From Spirochaetota bacterium (GTDB taxonomy: Bacteria > Spirochaetota > Spirochaetia > Treponematales > Treponemataceae), in NCBI GenBank assembly GCA_016285185.1, contig JAEEQG010000173.1, positions 1-64,000 of the forward strand: 64,000 nt of DNA, read 5' to 3'. The translations under genes were made by a program, and so were the position numbers. The notes under the pieces were generated by a model, which was not told where the DNA came from, ran no database searches, and was given only the letters and a program-made list of their open reading frames with translations. This document shows positions 20,976 to 30,759 of this stretch, piece after piece. Within the stretch, counting starts at the first letter, position 1. The number at the start of each line of letters is the position of its first letter.

Positions 20976-22339
20976 AAAAACACTTCAACTTGAAGCATCT
21001 TTTTTGGATTGTTCCGCTTGTTCTGCTGATCGGTTGTTGTGCTGCCTTCGGGTTTTACACATACGGCCGTTATCTCCCTGTTGATGTGCCTGCCTTGACG
21101 GCAGAACAACAGGAACAGTTCTCTGCCTTTATTTCTGATAATTATAGTGAACCTCTTACAAGAAGCCTGCCTTATTCTGTAACACCGGCTTCTTTTTTTA
21201 TTTATGCAAAAGCAGGAATTATCATTGATGCTTCGAACGGTTGTGTCCTTTATGAAAAAAATGCGGATGACATAATTCCTCCTGCTTCGATGGCAAAAAT
21301 TGCGCTGATGTATGTGACATTCGAAGCCATCAATAATGGAGAAACCTCGCTGGATGCGGTAGTTGACCTTGTGCCCGAATCATGGGCAAGAAACGCCCCT
21401 TTGCAGTCTTCGATAATGGGACTTGGGCCTGATCAGATTGTAACACTCCACGAATTATTATTAGGTCTTTCCGTTGCGTCAGGAAACGACGCGGCAACGG
21501 CTATAGCCTGCCATATTTCCGGTTCTGTTGAAAAATTCTGCGAGAGGGAGAATGCGGAAATGGAAAAGCTGGGGCTTACGCATACCAGATTTGTGGATGC
21601 TTCGGGCTATAGCGAACTAAATCTTACAACCCCGCGTGAATTTGCAGCCCTTGCGCGTGTGTACATTGAACGCTATCCTGATGCGCTCAAAACCTACCAT
21701 TCAGCGGAATCTCTCACTTTCCCGACGGCGGCAAACTATCCGCCTGACTGGACCGGCAGGATAAATACCCGGACGATGTATGCAACAAACCGCCTTCTCG
21801 ATATTATAGAAGGCTGTGACGGCTTAAAGACAGGTTTTATCTATGAATCAGGCTACAACATTTCATTGACAGCCAAACGCGGAGATACAAGGTTTATTTC
21901 CGTTACCATGGGAGGTCCGGGAATAGGAACTGTACAGGGAAACAAGTACCGTGTCGCAGACGGCAAAAAACTTCAGGAATGGGCTTTTTCAAGTTTTAAA
22001 ACATATCACCCGGAAAAAACAAAGCCTGTACCTATAAAAGTATGGGGTGGAAAAACAGATTCATTGTTTGCTTGCGAAGCACAGTCTCATGCTCTTACTG
22101 TTCCTAATGTAAAAGAAGATGCCGTGTCATCGGTGAGCAAAAAGATTTTTGTAACAAAAGAGATTGCATCGCCTGTTGAATGCGGGGCAGTTCTCGGCAA
22201 GGTGCAGTATTCGGTGGACGGCATAATACTTGAAGAAATACCTATTGTCTCGGATAGAACTGTTGAAAATGGAAACTGGTTCAAGCGCACAGTTGACAAG
22301 CTTTCCAAAAAACTGATTGACACACTGAACAAAAAATAA
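20972..22339 (+). CDS. dacF: D-alanyl-D-alanine carboxypeptidase (penicillin-binding protein, S11 family)
   Basis: PPASMAKIALMYV (SxxK), SGN, KTGF motifs; start ATG overlaps trpS stop (ATGA). Confidence 0.9.
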   Translation: MKKHFNLKHLFWIVPLVLLIGCCAAFGFYTYGRYLPVDVPALTAEQQEQFSAFISDNYSEPLTRSLPYSVTPASFFIYAKAGIIIDASNGCVLYEKNADDIIPPASMAKIALMYVTFEAINNGETSLDAVVDLVPESWARNAPLQSSIMGLGPDQIVTLHELLLGLSVASGNDAATAIACHISGSVEKFCERENAEMEKLGLTHTRFVDASGYSELNLTTPREFAALARVYIERYPDALKTYHSAESLTFPTAANYPPDWTGRINTRTMYATNRLLDIIEGCDGLKTGFIYESGYNISLTAKRGDTRFISVTMGGPGIGTVQGNKYRVADGKKLQEWAFSSFKTYHPEKTKPVPIKVWGGKTDSLFACEAQSHALTVPNVKEDAVSSVSKKIFVTKEIASPVECGAVLGKVQYSVDGIILEEIPIVSDRTVENGNWFKRTVDKLSKKLIDTLNKK

Positions 22340-22380
22340 ATTCTTTTGCAATCTGCCAAAAAAACACTTATACTATCCTC

Positions 22381-22707
22381 ATGAAATTAAGTGAATTAAT
22401 TGAAGCTCTTTCGCTCGAAGTTGTTCTTGCAGGCGATGATTCAAGGGATTTGTCCGGCTGTTATACAGGCGATTTGCTCAGCGATGTGATGGGAAACGCT
22501 GATGACTGCGATCTCCTTGTTACAATACAGGCCCACCGGAATACCGTTGCCGTTGCCACACTCAAAGACTGTCCTGCAATAATAATCTGCAACGGCAGAC
22601 CTGTTCCCGACGATATGATAAAAGCCGCCGAGGGCGAAAAAATTGCTCTGCTCAGAACAAGCGAAAACCAATACACAATTTCAGGAAAGATATACAACCT
22701 TTTATGA
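22381..22707 (+). CDS. small DRTGG-domain-like protein
   Basis: LAGDDSRDLSGCYTGDLLSDVMGNADDCDLLVTIQAHRNTVAVA resembles DRTGG domain; paired with PHP gene. Confidence 0.7.
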   Translation: MKLSELIEALSLEVVLAGDDSRDLSGCYTGDLLSDVMGNADDCDLLVTIQAHRNTVAVATLKDCPAIIICNGRPVPDDMIKAAEGEKIALLRTSENQYTISGKIYNLL

Positions 22708-23426
22708 TTTTAAAATCAGACTTTCATATACATTCCTGTGTATCGCCCTGCGGCGACTTGGAAATGTCGCCCATTGCCATTGCCGAAACTCTTGCACAAA
22801 AAGGCGTTCAGCTCGCAGCCCTTACCGACCACAACACGGCATTGAACTGTCCTGCTTTTGCGGCTGCCTGTAAAAAAAACGGAATAGCCTGTCTTTTCGG
22901 GATGGAAGTTCAGTCTGCAGAAGAAGTTCACATTCTTACGCTGTTCTCAGATTTGGACAAGGCTCTGGCGTTCGGGGAGGAAGTTTATTCGCTGCTGCCG
23001 GACATAAAGAACCTGCCCGAAAAAACAGGTGATCAGGTTTATGTTGATGAGGAAGAAAACATTCTGGGCGAAGTAGAAAAATACCTTATAACGTCTACCT
23101 CATGGCAGGTCGATGAAGTTGCCGCACATGCCCATAAAGCCGGTGGGATTGTTATTCCGGCGCATGTGGACAGGGCTGCTTTTTCGCTTTCAAGCCAGTT
23201 CGGCTTTATTCTTGACGGTGACTGGGATGCGATGGAAGTTGTGCGCATTCCTTCTGAAATGAACACCCTTGGCTATCCGCTTACAACATCGTCTGATGCA
23301 CATTATATAGAACACATCGCCCGCCGTCCGTTTGAACTGGATATTGGTTCAATGCCTCTTACAAACGACGACGGTACTGTAAATCTTGAAACAATACGAA
23401 AGGCTCTGCAGCTCCGTCCTCGTTAA
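22704..23426 (+). CDS. PHP-domain metal-dependent phosphoesterase
   Basis: DFHIHSCVSPCGDLEMSP, LTDHNTALNCPAF, HAHKAGGIVIPAHVD. Confidence 0.88.
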   Translation: MILKSDFHIHSCVSPCGDLEMSPIAIAETLAQKGVQLAALTDHNTALNCPAFAAACKKNGIACLFGMEVQSAEEVHILTLFSDLDKALAFGEEVYSLLPDIKNLPEKTGDQVYVDEEENILGEVEKYLITSTSWQVDEVAAHAHKAGGIVIPAHVDRAAFSLSSQFGFILDGDWDAMEVVRIPSEMNTLGYPLTTSSDAHYIEHIARRPFELDIGSMPLTNDDGTVNLETIRKALQLRPR

Positions 23427-23484
23427 TCCAGTCTTTTATTGCAGATAGCTTGAAAATTCAGCGGTAAAAAAGTATTCTTATTCT

Positions 23485-25440
23485 ATGGCTTATGTAAAAA
23501 AACTCTTTGACAAGAACTTTCTTGAATATGCTAGCTACGTTATCCGCGACAGAGCAATACCTGATTTGGAAGACGGACTCAAACCCGTTCAGCGCCGTGT
23601 TCTTCACACCCTGCTCGAAATTGACGACGGCAAATTCCACAAAGTAGCGAACGTAGTAGGGCAGTGCATGAAGTATCATCCGCACGGAGATGCTTCCATT
23701 GCAGGTGCGCTTGTTGTTCTTGCAAACAAAGATTTGTTCATAGACAAACAGGGAAACTTCGGCAACATTCTTACCGGCGACGAAGCTTCCGCCGCACGTT
23801 ATATTGAGTGCCGCATAAATCCCATTGCGCGCGATATTCTGTACAATCCTGACATAACCAAATTTGTTCCTTCTTACGACGGACGCAATATGGAACCTGT
23901 AGCGTTCCGCGCAAAGCTCCCGTTGTGTATAATCATGGGGGCGGAAGGCATTGCGGTTGGTATGTCTACAAGAATCTTAAGCCACAATATACGCGAAGTT
24001 ATAGAAGCCGAAAAAAACTGCCTCATGGGAAAACCATTCCAGCTTTATCCCGATTTTCAGACGGGCGGTCTTACTGATGTTTCGGAATACGAGGACGGCA
24101 AAGGCAAGATTGTTTCGCGCGTTAGAATGGATACAAGCGATCCCAAGCGCATTGTTATAACTGAACTTGCATACGGTTCTACAACCGAAAGTCTCATATC
24201 TTCACTGGAGAACGCCGCAAAACTCGGACGCATAAAAATCTCTTCCATTAATGATTACACAACTGACAAGGTAGAAATAGAAATTGTACTTCAGCGCGGT
24301 GTTTACGCAAAAGACGTTATAGAAGCTCTTTACGCGTTTACAGAATGTGAAGTTTCCGTTTCGCTAAATCTTTTGGTCATAAAGGACAATATGCCTGTCG
24401 TAATGACTGTTACTGAAGTTATTCAGCATCATGCAAAGCAGCTGGAGCAGATTCTTAAGGAAGAACTTGAGCTTGAGCGTCAGAATCTTACCGACAGACT
24501 GCATGCAAGAACGCTCGAAAGAATATTTGTAGAAGAACGCATATACAAAAAAATTGAAGAAATGAAAACAGCTGAAGCGGTTATTAAGGCTGTGATAGAC
24601 GGCTTTAAGCCCTTTCAAGCCGAATTAATCCGTCCTATTACAAAGGATGATGTTGAACGGCTTTTAAAAATCCCTATCCGCCGCATTTCTTTGTACGACA
24701 TAAACAAAAACCGGCAGGAAGTTAAAGAAATAAACGCCCGCCTCAAGGAAATAGCAAGACTGCTTAAAAACCTGACAGCTTATGCTGTTTCGTATTTGGA
24801 TACGCTCCTTGCAAAGCTTGACCCCGTAAAAACAAAACGCCGCACTGAGATTACCCGATTTGGCAAAATTGATGTGCGTGATGCTGTTAAACGCGATATT
24901 CCTTTGCGCTACGATGACAACACCGGCTATTTGGGTACAGGCGTTTCTTCCGGCAGGGAACTTATGCGCGTAGGTCCGTATGACCGCATATTCGTTCTGC
25001 GGCGGACCGGTGTTTACACAATATTCGACGTGCCGCAAAAGCTTTTTGTTGACAAAAATCTGTGGTACTGCGGCTCCGCCGAAAAAGATGTTCTTTCGCG
25101 GGTTATGTTTACAATAATCTACAGAGACCCTGCAACTCTTTATTGTTACATCAAAAAATGCAGGGTAGAGCAGTACATAATGAACCGCGATTATATTATC
25201 GTGCCGGACGGAATGGAAATTCTGCACGTTGATACGCGCTCAAGGTTCTCGTTTACGCTGCATTATGTGAAAAAGCCGCGTATAAAAATAGACAGGGAAG
25301 ATTTTACTTCCGCTGATTACGAAGAAAAAGGTGTAAAAGCCCAGGGTGTTCGTCTTGCTTCAAAAGAAACGGCAAAGATAGAAATTAAGGTCGAAAAGCC
25401 GGACATAAACCCGGAACAGCCTGAACTGGATCTGATATGA
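23485..25440 (+). CDS. parC: DNA topoisomerase IV / gyrase subunit A (ParC-like)
   Basis: YASYVIRDRAIPDLEDGLKPVQRRVLHTL, YHPHGDASIAGALV, DEASAARYIECR; truncated C-terminal compared with GyrA. Confidence 0.9.
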   Translation: MAYVKKLFDKNFLEYASYVIRDRAIPDLEDGLKPVQRRVLHTLLEIDDGKFHKVANVVGQCMKYHPHGDASIAGALVVLANKDLFIDKQGNFGNILTGDEASAARYIECRINPIARDILYNPDITKFVPSYDGRNMEPVAFRAKLPLCIIMGAEGIAVGMSTRILSHNIREVIEAEKNCLMGKPFQLYPDFQTGGLTDVSEYEDGKGKIVSRVRMDTSDPKRIVITELAYGSTTESLISSLENAAKLGRIKISSINDYTTDKVEIEIVLQRGVYAKDVIEALYAFTECEVSVSLNLLVIKDNMPVVMTVTEVIQHHAKQLEQILKEELELERQNLTDRLHARTLERIFVEERIYKKIEEMKTAEAVIKAVIDGFKPFQAELIRPITKDDVERLLKIPIRRISLYDINKNRQEVKEINARLKEIARLLKNLTAYAVSYLDTLLAKLDPVKTKRRTEITRFGKIDVRDAVKRDIPLRYDDNTGYLGTGVSSGRELMRVGPYDRIFVLRRTGVYTIFDVPQKLFVDKNLWYCGSAEKDVLSRVMFTIIYRDPATLYCYIKKCRVEQYIMNRDYIIVPDGMEILHVDTRSRFSFTLHYVKKPRIKIDREDFTSADYEEKGVKAQGVRLASKETAKIEIKVEKPDINPEQPELDLI

Positions 25441-26285
25441 GTTTGAATGACAATAATTTTGTTTGGCAGTGCCGGCAGATACTGGCCAAAAATTCTTTCA
25501 AAATTTATTTTTCGATAATAACTGTTTTTGTTATTTGGATTGTTACAATTTTCAGTGTTTATCTTCTGGCTTTCAGTTCGGGAAATATGCTTTCGGTTGC
25601 TCTGTTGTTTTTTGCTGGCTGGTTCTGCTCAATGGTTGTAGCTTTTTCGCTGATATACGGATATGACGTGCTTCTGCTGAAAATTGTTAAAAATGAGCAG
25701 GCAGTTTTGGGACACTTGTTTGAAGGTTTTAAGTGTTTGCGAAAGATGGTTAAGCCAGGATTGTTCTTTGGTGCAGTGTTCTTTGCACTTGCTGCGGCAG
25801 GTTCGATTATACTGGTAACGGTAAGAGGCGAACTGGCGCTGAACCCTGAGACCATGACGATTTCTGCGTACTTGATTTTAAGTATCTTTTTTGTTGTGTG
25901 TTTTTGGTATCTTTTTTTTCCTTTTGTGCTGAAAGACTCGTCCGACCGTCCGCTTTCAGCTCTTTTGGTAGAAAGCCGCAGACTTTTTAAGGGAAACAGA
26001 ATCGCTTTCCTGAAGAATTTTATTCTCTTTGCATGGAAAAGCCTTGGCATTTTCCTTTTTTCATACTCTTTTGTTATGTTCTGGAACGGAGAGGAAACCT
26101 CATTCATTTCGACTATGATGAGTTTTATAAGCTTTATAGGAACAATAAGTGCTTACGTAACAGTTGTAAAGTTTTTTCTTTTGGGTGCAGTGTTTTATCA
26201 CAGGCTAACCGCAGCGCCCGCTGAAACGGACGCCGCCGGTTCCTGTCTGTTGATTGAATCAGATGAACCGGAACAACAGTCTTAA
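25437..26285 (+). CDS. multi-pass membrane protein of unknown function
   Basis: Six or so hydrophobic segments; stop/start overlap with parC. Confidence 0.75.
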   Translation: MSLNDNNFVWQCRQILAKNSFKIYFSIITVFVIWIVTIFSVYLLAFSSGNMLSVALLFFAGWFCSMVVAFSLIYGYDVLLLKIVKNEQAVLGHLFEGFKCLRKMVKPGLFFGAVFFALAAAGSIILVTVRGELALNPETMTISAYLILSIFFVVCFWYLFFPFVLKDSSDRPLSALLVESRRLFKGNRIAFLKNFILFAWKSLGIFLFSYSFVMFWNGEETSFISTMMSFISFIGTISAYVTVVKFFLLGAVFYHRLTAAPAETDAAGSCLLIESDEPEQQS

Positions 26286-26980
26286 ATCTGCTTAAGGCTT
26301 GATGAAACAACCTTCCATTCACCGTTTTCTTTTTGAATTTGGGCAACGGCGTATTTGCCTTCTGCAAAAGAACCCGGGTTAATCATAACAGTGTTTCCGA
26401 GCGTATCTATTGCGGCAGACTCGTGAATGTGTCCCGAAACAAGCAGCAGAGGCTGATATTCCTTTATAAAATCTGTAAGAGCGGGAGAACCCACGTGAAT
26501 ACCCGCCGTAATTTTATCGAGCTTTGTGTCTTTTGGTGGCTGGTGTACAATAAGAACAAGGTTGTTCCACCTTCCGGGGTTTTCACTGTCCTGGTATTCG
26601 GCAAAGCGGTCGCGTACAACCTGCAGATCGCTCATCAGATCGTCTTCATCCCGCTCGTTGGCAGTTTCGCCGGTGAACTTTAGCGCACCGCCCGAACCTG
26701 CAAAAAACAAACCGTCTCTGAATACTAATTCGCCTTGAACCGAGACATCCTTTTTTTCAAGTTCCTTGAGCAAATCCGGGGCATCGCAGTTGCCGAGTAC
26801 AGCAAGCAGGTTTTCGTTCTTTTCCATAACCTCGTTCAATATGGGGAGTCCTGTTTCAGTTTTGAACAGTTGAGAAAAATCGCCTGCAAACAAAACTGCG
26901 TCTGCTTTTTTAAATTCTTCTTCGATTTTTACGGCTCTTGAAAAATCACCGTGAATATCAGACAAAATCAATAAATGCAT
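26282..26980 (-). CDS. calcineurin-like metallophosphoesterase (YfcE/MJ0936 type)
   Basis: ILSDIHGDF, GNCDAPD, VSGHIHESAAID, NPGSFAEGKYA. Confidence 0.9.
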   Translation of the reverse strand: MHLLILSDIHGDFSRAVKIEEEFKKADAVLFAGDFSQLFKTETGLPILNEVMEKNENLLAVLGNCDAPDLLKELEKKDVSVQGELVFRDGLFFAGSGGALKFTGETANERDEDDLMSDLQVVRDRFAEYQDSENPGRWNNLVLIVHQPPKDTKLDKITAGIHVGSPALTDFIKEYQPLLLVSGHIHESAAIDTLGNTVMINPGSFAEGKYAVAQIQKENGEWKVVSSSLKQI

Positions 26981-27001
26981 TTGAACCTTCCTTTTTACTT
27001 A

Positions 27002-28117
27002 TTACAGCTGTTTCATAATATCAAGCAGCTGCTTCATCTGTTTGTCCGTTCCGATTGAGATGCGGACGTAATCGCGTATTGTATCAATGTCAAAATACCT
27101 GACAAGGATTCCTTCTTTTTTTATTGCTTCGTAAACTTCTTTGCCGGTTTTTCCTTTTTTGCCTGCCAGAATAAAATTTGTCTGAGAAGGTATAACTGTC
27201 CATCCCGCCTTTTGTAGTTCAGACTGGAAAAAGTCTCTTGTTTGCATAATTTTGCGACAGTTCTTTTTATACCACGCAGAATCGGCACAGGCTGCAATAC
27301 CTGCTGCCTGACAGATACGGTCGATTGGAAAGTGATTGAATGAGTTTTTGGTCGTTGTAAGAGCATTGATAAGCTCAGGAGAACCAACAGCAAAACCGAG
27401 TCTCATGCCGGCAAAAGCCATTGATTTTGAGAATGTTCTTATAACAAGGAGATTGCTGTATTTTTTCAGCAGTGGCAGAACTGTATGGCCTGAAAAATCG
27501 GCATAAGCTTCGTCAACAACAAAGACTTTGTCACTTGGATAGCTTTTCAGCATCTGTTCAATTTCATCGATGGAAAGGCTTTTGCCTGTCGGTGCATTGG
27601 GGTTGGCAAAGATAATTCCGGTGGAATCTGTTGTAACCATTGTTTCTTTATCGATTGAAAAATCCTCGTTAAGCGGAATCTTTTTCAATGGGATCTGGTA
27701 GTATCCTGCGTAGACCGGATAAAAGCTGTAAGTGTGTTCGGGGATTATTACTGGTTTGTCGTCATCAAAAAACGCGTAAAATACAAAAGAAAGAACTTCG
27801 TCTGAGCCGTTGCCGCAAAAAATCATGTCTTCAGTTATGGAAAAAGGAAGCTGCGGCTGATTATCTGCCGGAACAAGGACGCCATTGCATTCGTTAAGCA
27901 TTGCAGCAATCGCTTTTTTTAGGTCGATGGATTCCGGATCTGGATAGAGACCCATTTTTTCGTTGGAAACGGTTTTAACAGCCTTTGCTGCTTTTGGTGA
28001 AGCAGGGTAGGGGTTTTCGTTTGCGTTGAGTTTTATGTATTTTCTGTCATTTGGCTGTTCACCCGGTTTGTAGGGATTAAGCTTTTGTAAACGTTTTGAA
28101 ATCATGTGGCACCTCAT
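27002..28117 (-). CDS. hisC: histidinol-phosphate aminotransferase
   Basis: KLNANENPYPASPKA, RTFSKSMAFAGMRLGFAVG (PLP lysine). Confidence 0.92.
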   Translation of the reverse strand: MRCHMISKRLQKLNPYKPGEQPNDRKYIKLNANENPYPASPKAAKAVKTVSNEKMGLYPDPESIDLKKAIAAMLNECNGVLVPADNQPQLPFSITEDMIFCGNGSDEVLSFVFYAFFDDDKPVIIPEHTYSFYPVYAGYYQIPLKKIPLNEDFSIDKETMVTTDSTGIIFANPNAPTGKSLSIDEIEQMLKSYPSDKVFVVDEAYADFSGHTVLPLLKKYSNLLVIRTFSKSMAFAGMRLGFAVGSPELINALTTTKNSFNHFPIDRICQAAGIAACADSAWYKKNCRKIMQTRDFFQSELQKAGWTVIPSQTNFILAGKKGKTGKEVYEAIKKEGILVRYFDIDTIRDYVRISIGTDKQMKQLLDIMKQL

Positions 28118-28159
28118 TTATCGTTATTATAGGGAATTTAAAAACAAAAAAAAAGTGTT

Positions 28160-28750
28160 TTAAAGAATGTCTTTAGTAGGAGATGGAGCCGTGAGCCCAA
28201 TATTATACAGCTTTTCTATTCCAACACAGGTTGGCGGACCATGACCAGGCATAAGAACAACTTCATCCATCTGGCTGAGAATCTTTTTTTTGATGTTGTC
28301 TTTGAGAAGCTTTTCTGCATATTTGTTGCTTGTTGTACCAACCATTCCTGCAGTGAGCGAATCGCCGGTGAACAGCATTCTTCCGATTTTGAATATTACT
28401 GAGTCAAAAGTATGTCCGGGCAATGAGGCATAACCGATTTTCATGCTTCCGATAGTCAAAAGTCCTTCACCTTTTAAAAGCATTTTTCCTGTTCCTGCAA
28501 TCTCGTAGTCACCGGCGTAAATCAACGGAGAATAAATCTTTTTAAGAGTTTCAAGTCCTGAGTAATGACTGCTGTGATTGTGAGTAATCAAGACGGCCTT
28601 AAGGTCATAGTGATTATCTTCGATGTGCATTATGACTTCTTTTGAAATTTTTCCCGGGTCTATGATTATAGCATCACCTGTGGTATCATCCGCTGCAAGA
28701 TAACTGTTGGAAAAACCGTCCAAGGAAAGATGAAAATAGACTTTAATCAT
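28160..28750 (-). CDS. MBL-fold metallo-hydrolase (glyoxalase II-like)
   Basis: LITHNHSSHYSG, LPGHTFDSVIF, MLFTGDSLTAG, LMPGHGPPT. Confidence 0.88.
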   Translation of the reverse strand: MIKVYFHLSLDGFSNSYLAADDTTGDAIIIDPGKISKEVIMHIEDNHYDLKAVLITHNHSSHYSGLETLKKIYSPLIYAGDYEIAGTGKMLLKGEGLLTIGSMKIGYASLPGHTFDSVIFKIGRMLFTGDSLTAGMVGTTSNKYAEKLLKDNIKKKILSQMDEVVLMPGHGPPTCVGIEKLYNIGLTAPSPTKDIL

Positions 28751-29379
28751 TGAACCGACTCCCAGCCTTCCGAAAAAGAGGCTTCCCTTGTGTTGGACTG
28801 TTTGAACGAGACGTTCTCGGCTGTTATTCCGTAGAAAATTGTCTTTTTTATGTTACAGTTCTGGATTGAGGTATTAATCAGATGCGCTTTTATGAATCGT
28901 GAGTTATAAAGGTCCGAATCATCAAAAGATGACTGGTTGCTTTCGATACCGTTGAAGTTGTTATGAACCAAATCGGAATTTGTAAAAAGAATGTGCGAAA
29001 ACTTGCTGCCTGCAAACGAAGTAAACTGCATGTTTGAATTAAGAAGGTTACAGTCACAGAAAACCGAGAAATCAAGAATACACATACGCATTCGGCAAAA
29101 TTCAGAATGGATGTTTATGAATGTGCTGTGCTGCATGTTGCAGCCGTAAAACCGTTTGTCCGTAAGATCAAAGTTTTCAAATCTCATCCCAGGAATGTTT
29201 AGTCCGACAATCTTATCGTGTTTTCTTATATAATCATATATTTCATTAAGAGTTTTTTGTGGTTCGGGAGTGTGCTCAAGACACCAGCCGGGTGTTGTTG
29301 CGATGTTTCCGTTTTCGTCAAAATGTGTCAGAGCTTGTTTTTGACAGCCGGGATAATGGCAAAAGTCGAGTGAAAACAT
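28747..29379 (-). CDS. pentapeptide-repeat protein
   Basis: Repeats of A(D/N)LxN type: FENFDLTDKRFYGCNMQHSTFINIHSE...LLNSNMQFTSFAGSKFSHILFTNSDLVHNNFNG. Confidence 0.8.
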   Translation of the reverse strand: MFSLDFCHYPGCQKQALTHFDENGNIATTPGWCLEHTPEPQKTLNEIYDYIRKHDKIVGLNIPGMRFENFDLTDKRFYGCNMQHSTFINIHSEFCRMRMCILDFSVFCDCNLLNSNMQFTSFAGSKFSHILFTNSDLVHNNFNGIESNQSSFDDSDLYNSRFIKAHLINTSIQNCNIKKTIFYGITAENVSFKQSNTREASFSEGWESVQ

Positions 29380-29432
29380 ATATATATGTTAGGATATTGC
29401 GTTTAATAAGTCAAATAGTTTATACTTTTAAT

Positions 29433-29717
29433 ATGTGCTGGAAATGCGGAAAAGAAAATAAAGTTGTTTTGCCGTTATCGCGTTCTGCAGAATGTGAATT
29501 TTGCGGTGCAGATCTCCATTGTTGCAAAAACTGTTCTTTTTACAGTCCTGGTTCTCATTATGACTGCCATGAGACAATCGACGAACTGATTACAGACAAA
29601 GAAAAAGCCAATTTTTGCGATTATTTTAAGTTTTCTGCTGTTTCTTCAGGAAAAACGTTCGGTACTAATGCGGCCGAAGATGCAAAAAAAGCTTTTAACA
29701 GTTTGTTCGGTGATTAA
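29433..29717 (+). CDS. small Cys-rich (putative zinc-binding) protein
   Basis: MCWKCGKENKV...CEFCGADLHCCKNCSFYSPGSHYDCHE; start trimmed to the ATG at 29433. Confidence 0.7.
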   Translation: MCWKCGKENKVVLPLSRSAECEFCGADLHCCKNCSFYSPGSHYDCHETIDELITDKEKANFCDYFKFSAVSSGKTFGTNAAEDAKKAFNSLFGD

Positions 29718-29719
29718 AA

Positions 29720-30559
29720 ATGTCCGGTGTTGATTATCTGTTTCTTGATTCCGGTACAGGCGGGCTGCCCTACATGATGGAGCTTAAAAAGCTGCTTCCG
29801 CAGGCCTCGTGTGTTTATGTCGGTGATACAATACACTTTCCTTATGGTGAACGAGAAATTGAGGACATAAGGCAGCTGAGCATAGAACTAACCGCAAGAT
29901 GCACTGAAAAATTCAATCCCAAAGTTATAGTTATCGCCTGCAATACAATTTCTGTTTCGTCTCTGGATGTTCTGCGGAAAAACTTTTCTGTTCCTTTTGT
30001 GGGAACTGTTCCTGCAATAAAACTGGCTGCTTCGCTCACCAAAAATAACTGTATAGGATTGCTGGCAACCCGCCATACTGTGAATGATTCCTATACCGAA
30101 GATCTAATCGCCAAATTTGCCAAAAACTGTACGGTTGTTCGGCGCGGTGATGCTGAACTTGTTTCGTTCATAGAACATAATTTGTTTACAGCTTCTTACG
30201 AAGAACGCTGCAACGCCGTAACGCCTGCCGTTAATTTTTTCAGGCAGCATGGCGCAGATTCAATTGTACTCGCATGCACGCATTTTATTCATCTGCAAAA
30301 TGAATTTCAGGACGTGGCAGGCAATCAGATACAAGTAATAGATTCTCGAGACGGCGTTGCAAGGCAGGCAGTCCGTGTTTTGTCAGAACTTAAAAAAGAA
30401 AAACCGGAACTATTTGATTCAACGGAATCTGTTCCGGTTGATAAGGCTGTGTATGTAACAGGTCTGCGTTCCAAGCAGGACGAAGCCGAATACCGTTCCT
30501 GGTGTGCCCGCTCAAACGTGCCTTTTATGGGCTGCCTCGAAGCCAGTTCTATTCATTAA
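29720..30559 (+). CDS. murI: glutamate racemase
   Basis: [45 protein letters not shown]. Confidence 0.9.
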   Translation: MSGVDYLFLDSGTGGLPYMMELKKLLPQASCVYVGDTIHFPYGEREIEDIRQLSIELTARCTEKFNPKVIVIACNTISVSSLDVLRKNFSVPFVGTVPAIKLAASLTKNNCIGLLATRHTVNDSYTEDLIAKFAKNCTVVRRGDAELVSFIEHNLFTASYEERCNAVTPAVNFFRQHGADSIVLACTHFIHLQNEFQDVAGNQIQVIDSRDGVARQAVRVLSELKKEKPELFDSTESVPVDKAVYVTGLRSKQDEAEYRSWCARSNVPFMGCLEASSIH

Positions 30560-30759
30560 CACTTTCCGCAGTATTCATAGCCGGCGTCTGTAACAGCAGC
30601 CTTAATTGCTGCTTCATCTACATCTTTTGAAGTTTCGATTGTTACGGTGCCGCTTTCGTGTGAAGCTGCTGCTGATGTAATTCCGTCGATAGCTTCAAGA
30701 GCCTTTTTTACATGCATTTCGCAGTGTCCGCACATCATGCCTTTTACTGAAATTTTCAT
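30556..30759 (-). CDS. possible free CopZ-like copper chaperone from an in-frame internal start in copA
   Basis: Internal ATG (30759..30757) preceded by AAGGAGG at 30774..30768 with 8-nt spacing; encodes a complete 67-aa HMA domain [13 protein letters not shown]... Confidence 0.45.
   Translation of the reverse strand: MKISVKGMMCGHCEMHVKKALEAIDGITSAAASHESGTVTIETSKDVDEAAIKAAVTDAGYEYCGKC

Noticed and set aside
24664-25227. 187-aa minus-strand ORF inside parC
   Set aside because: Antisense shadow of a well-supported gene
25559-26107. 182-aa minus-strand ORF opposite the membrane protein gene
   Set aside because: Mirror of hydrophobic codon usage; no homology cues
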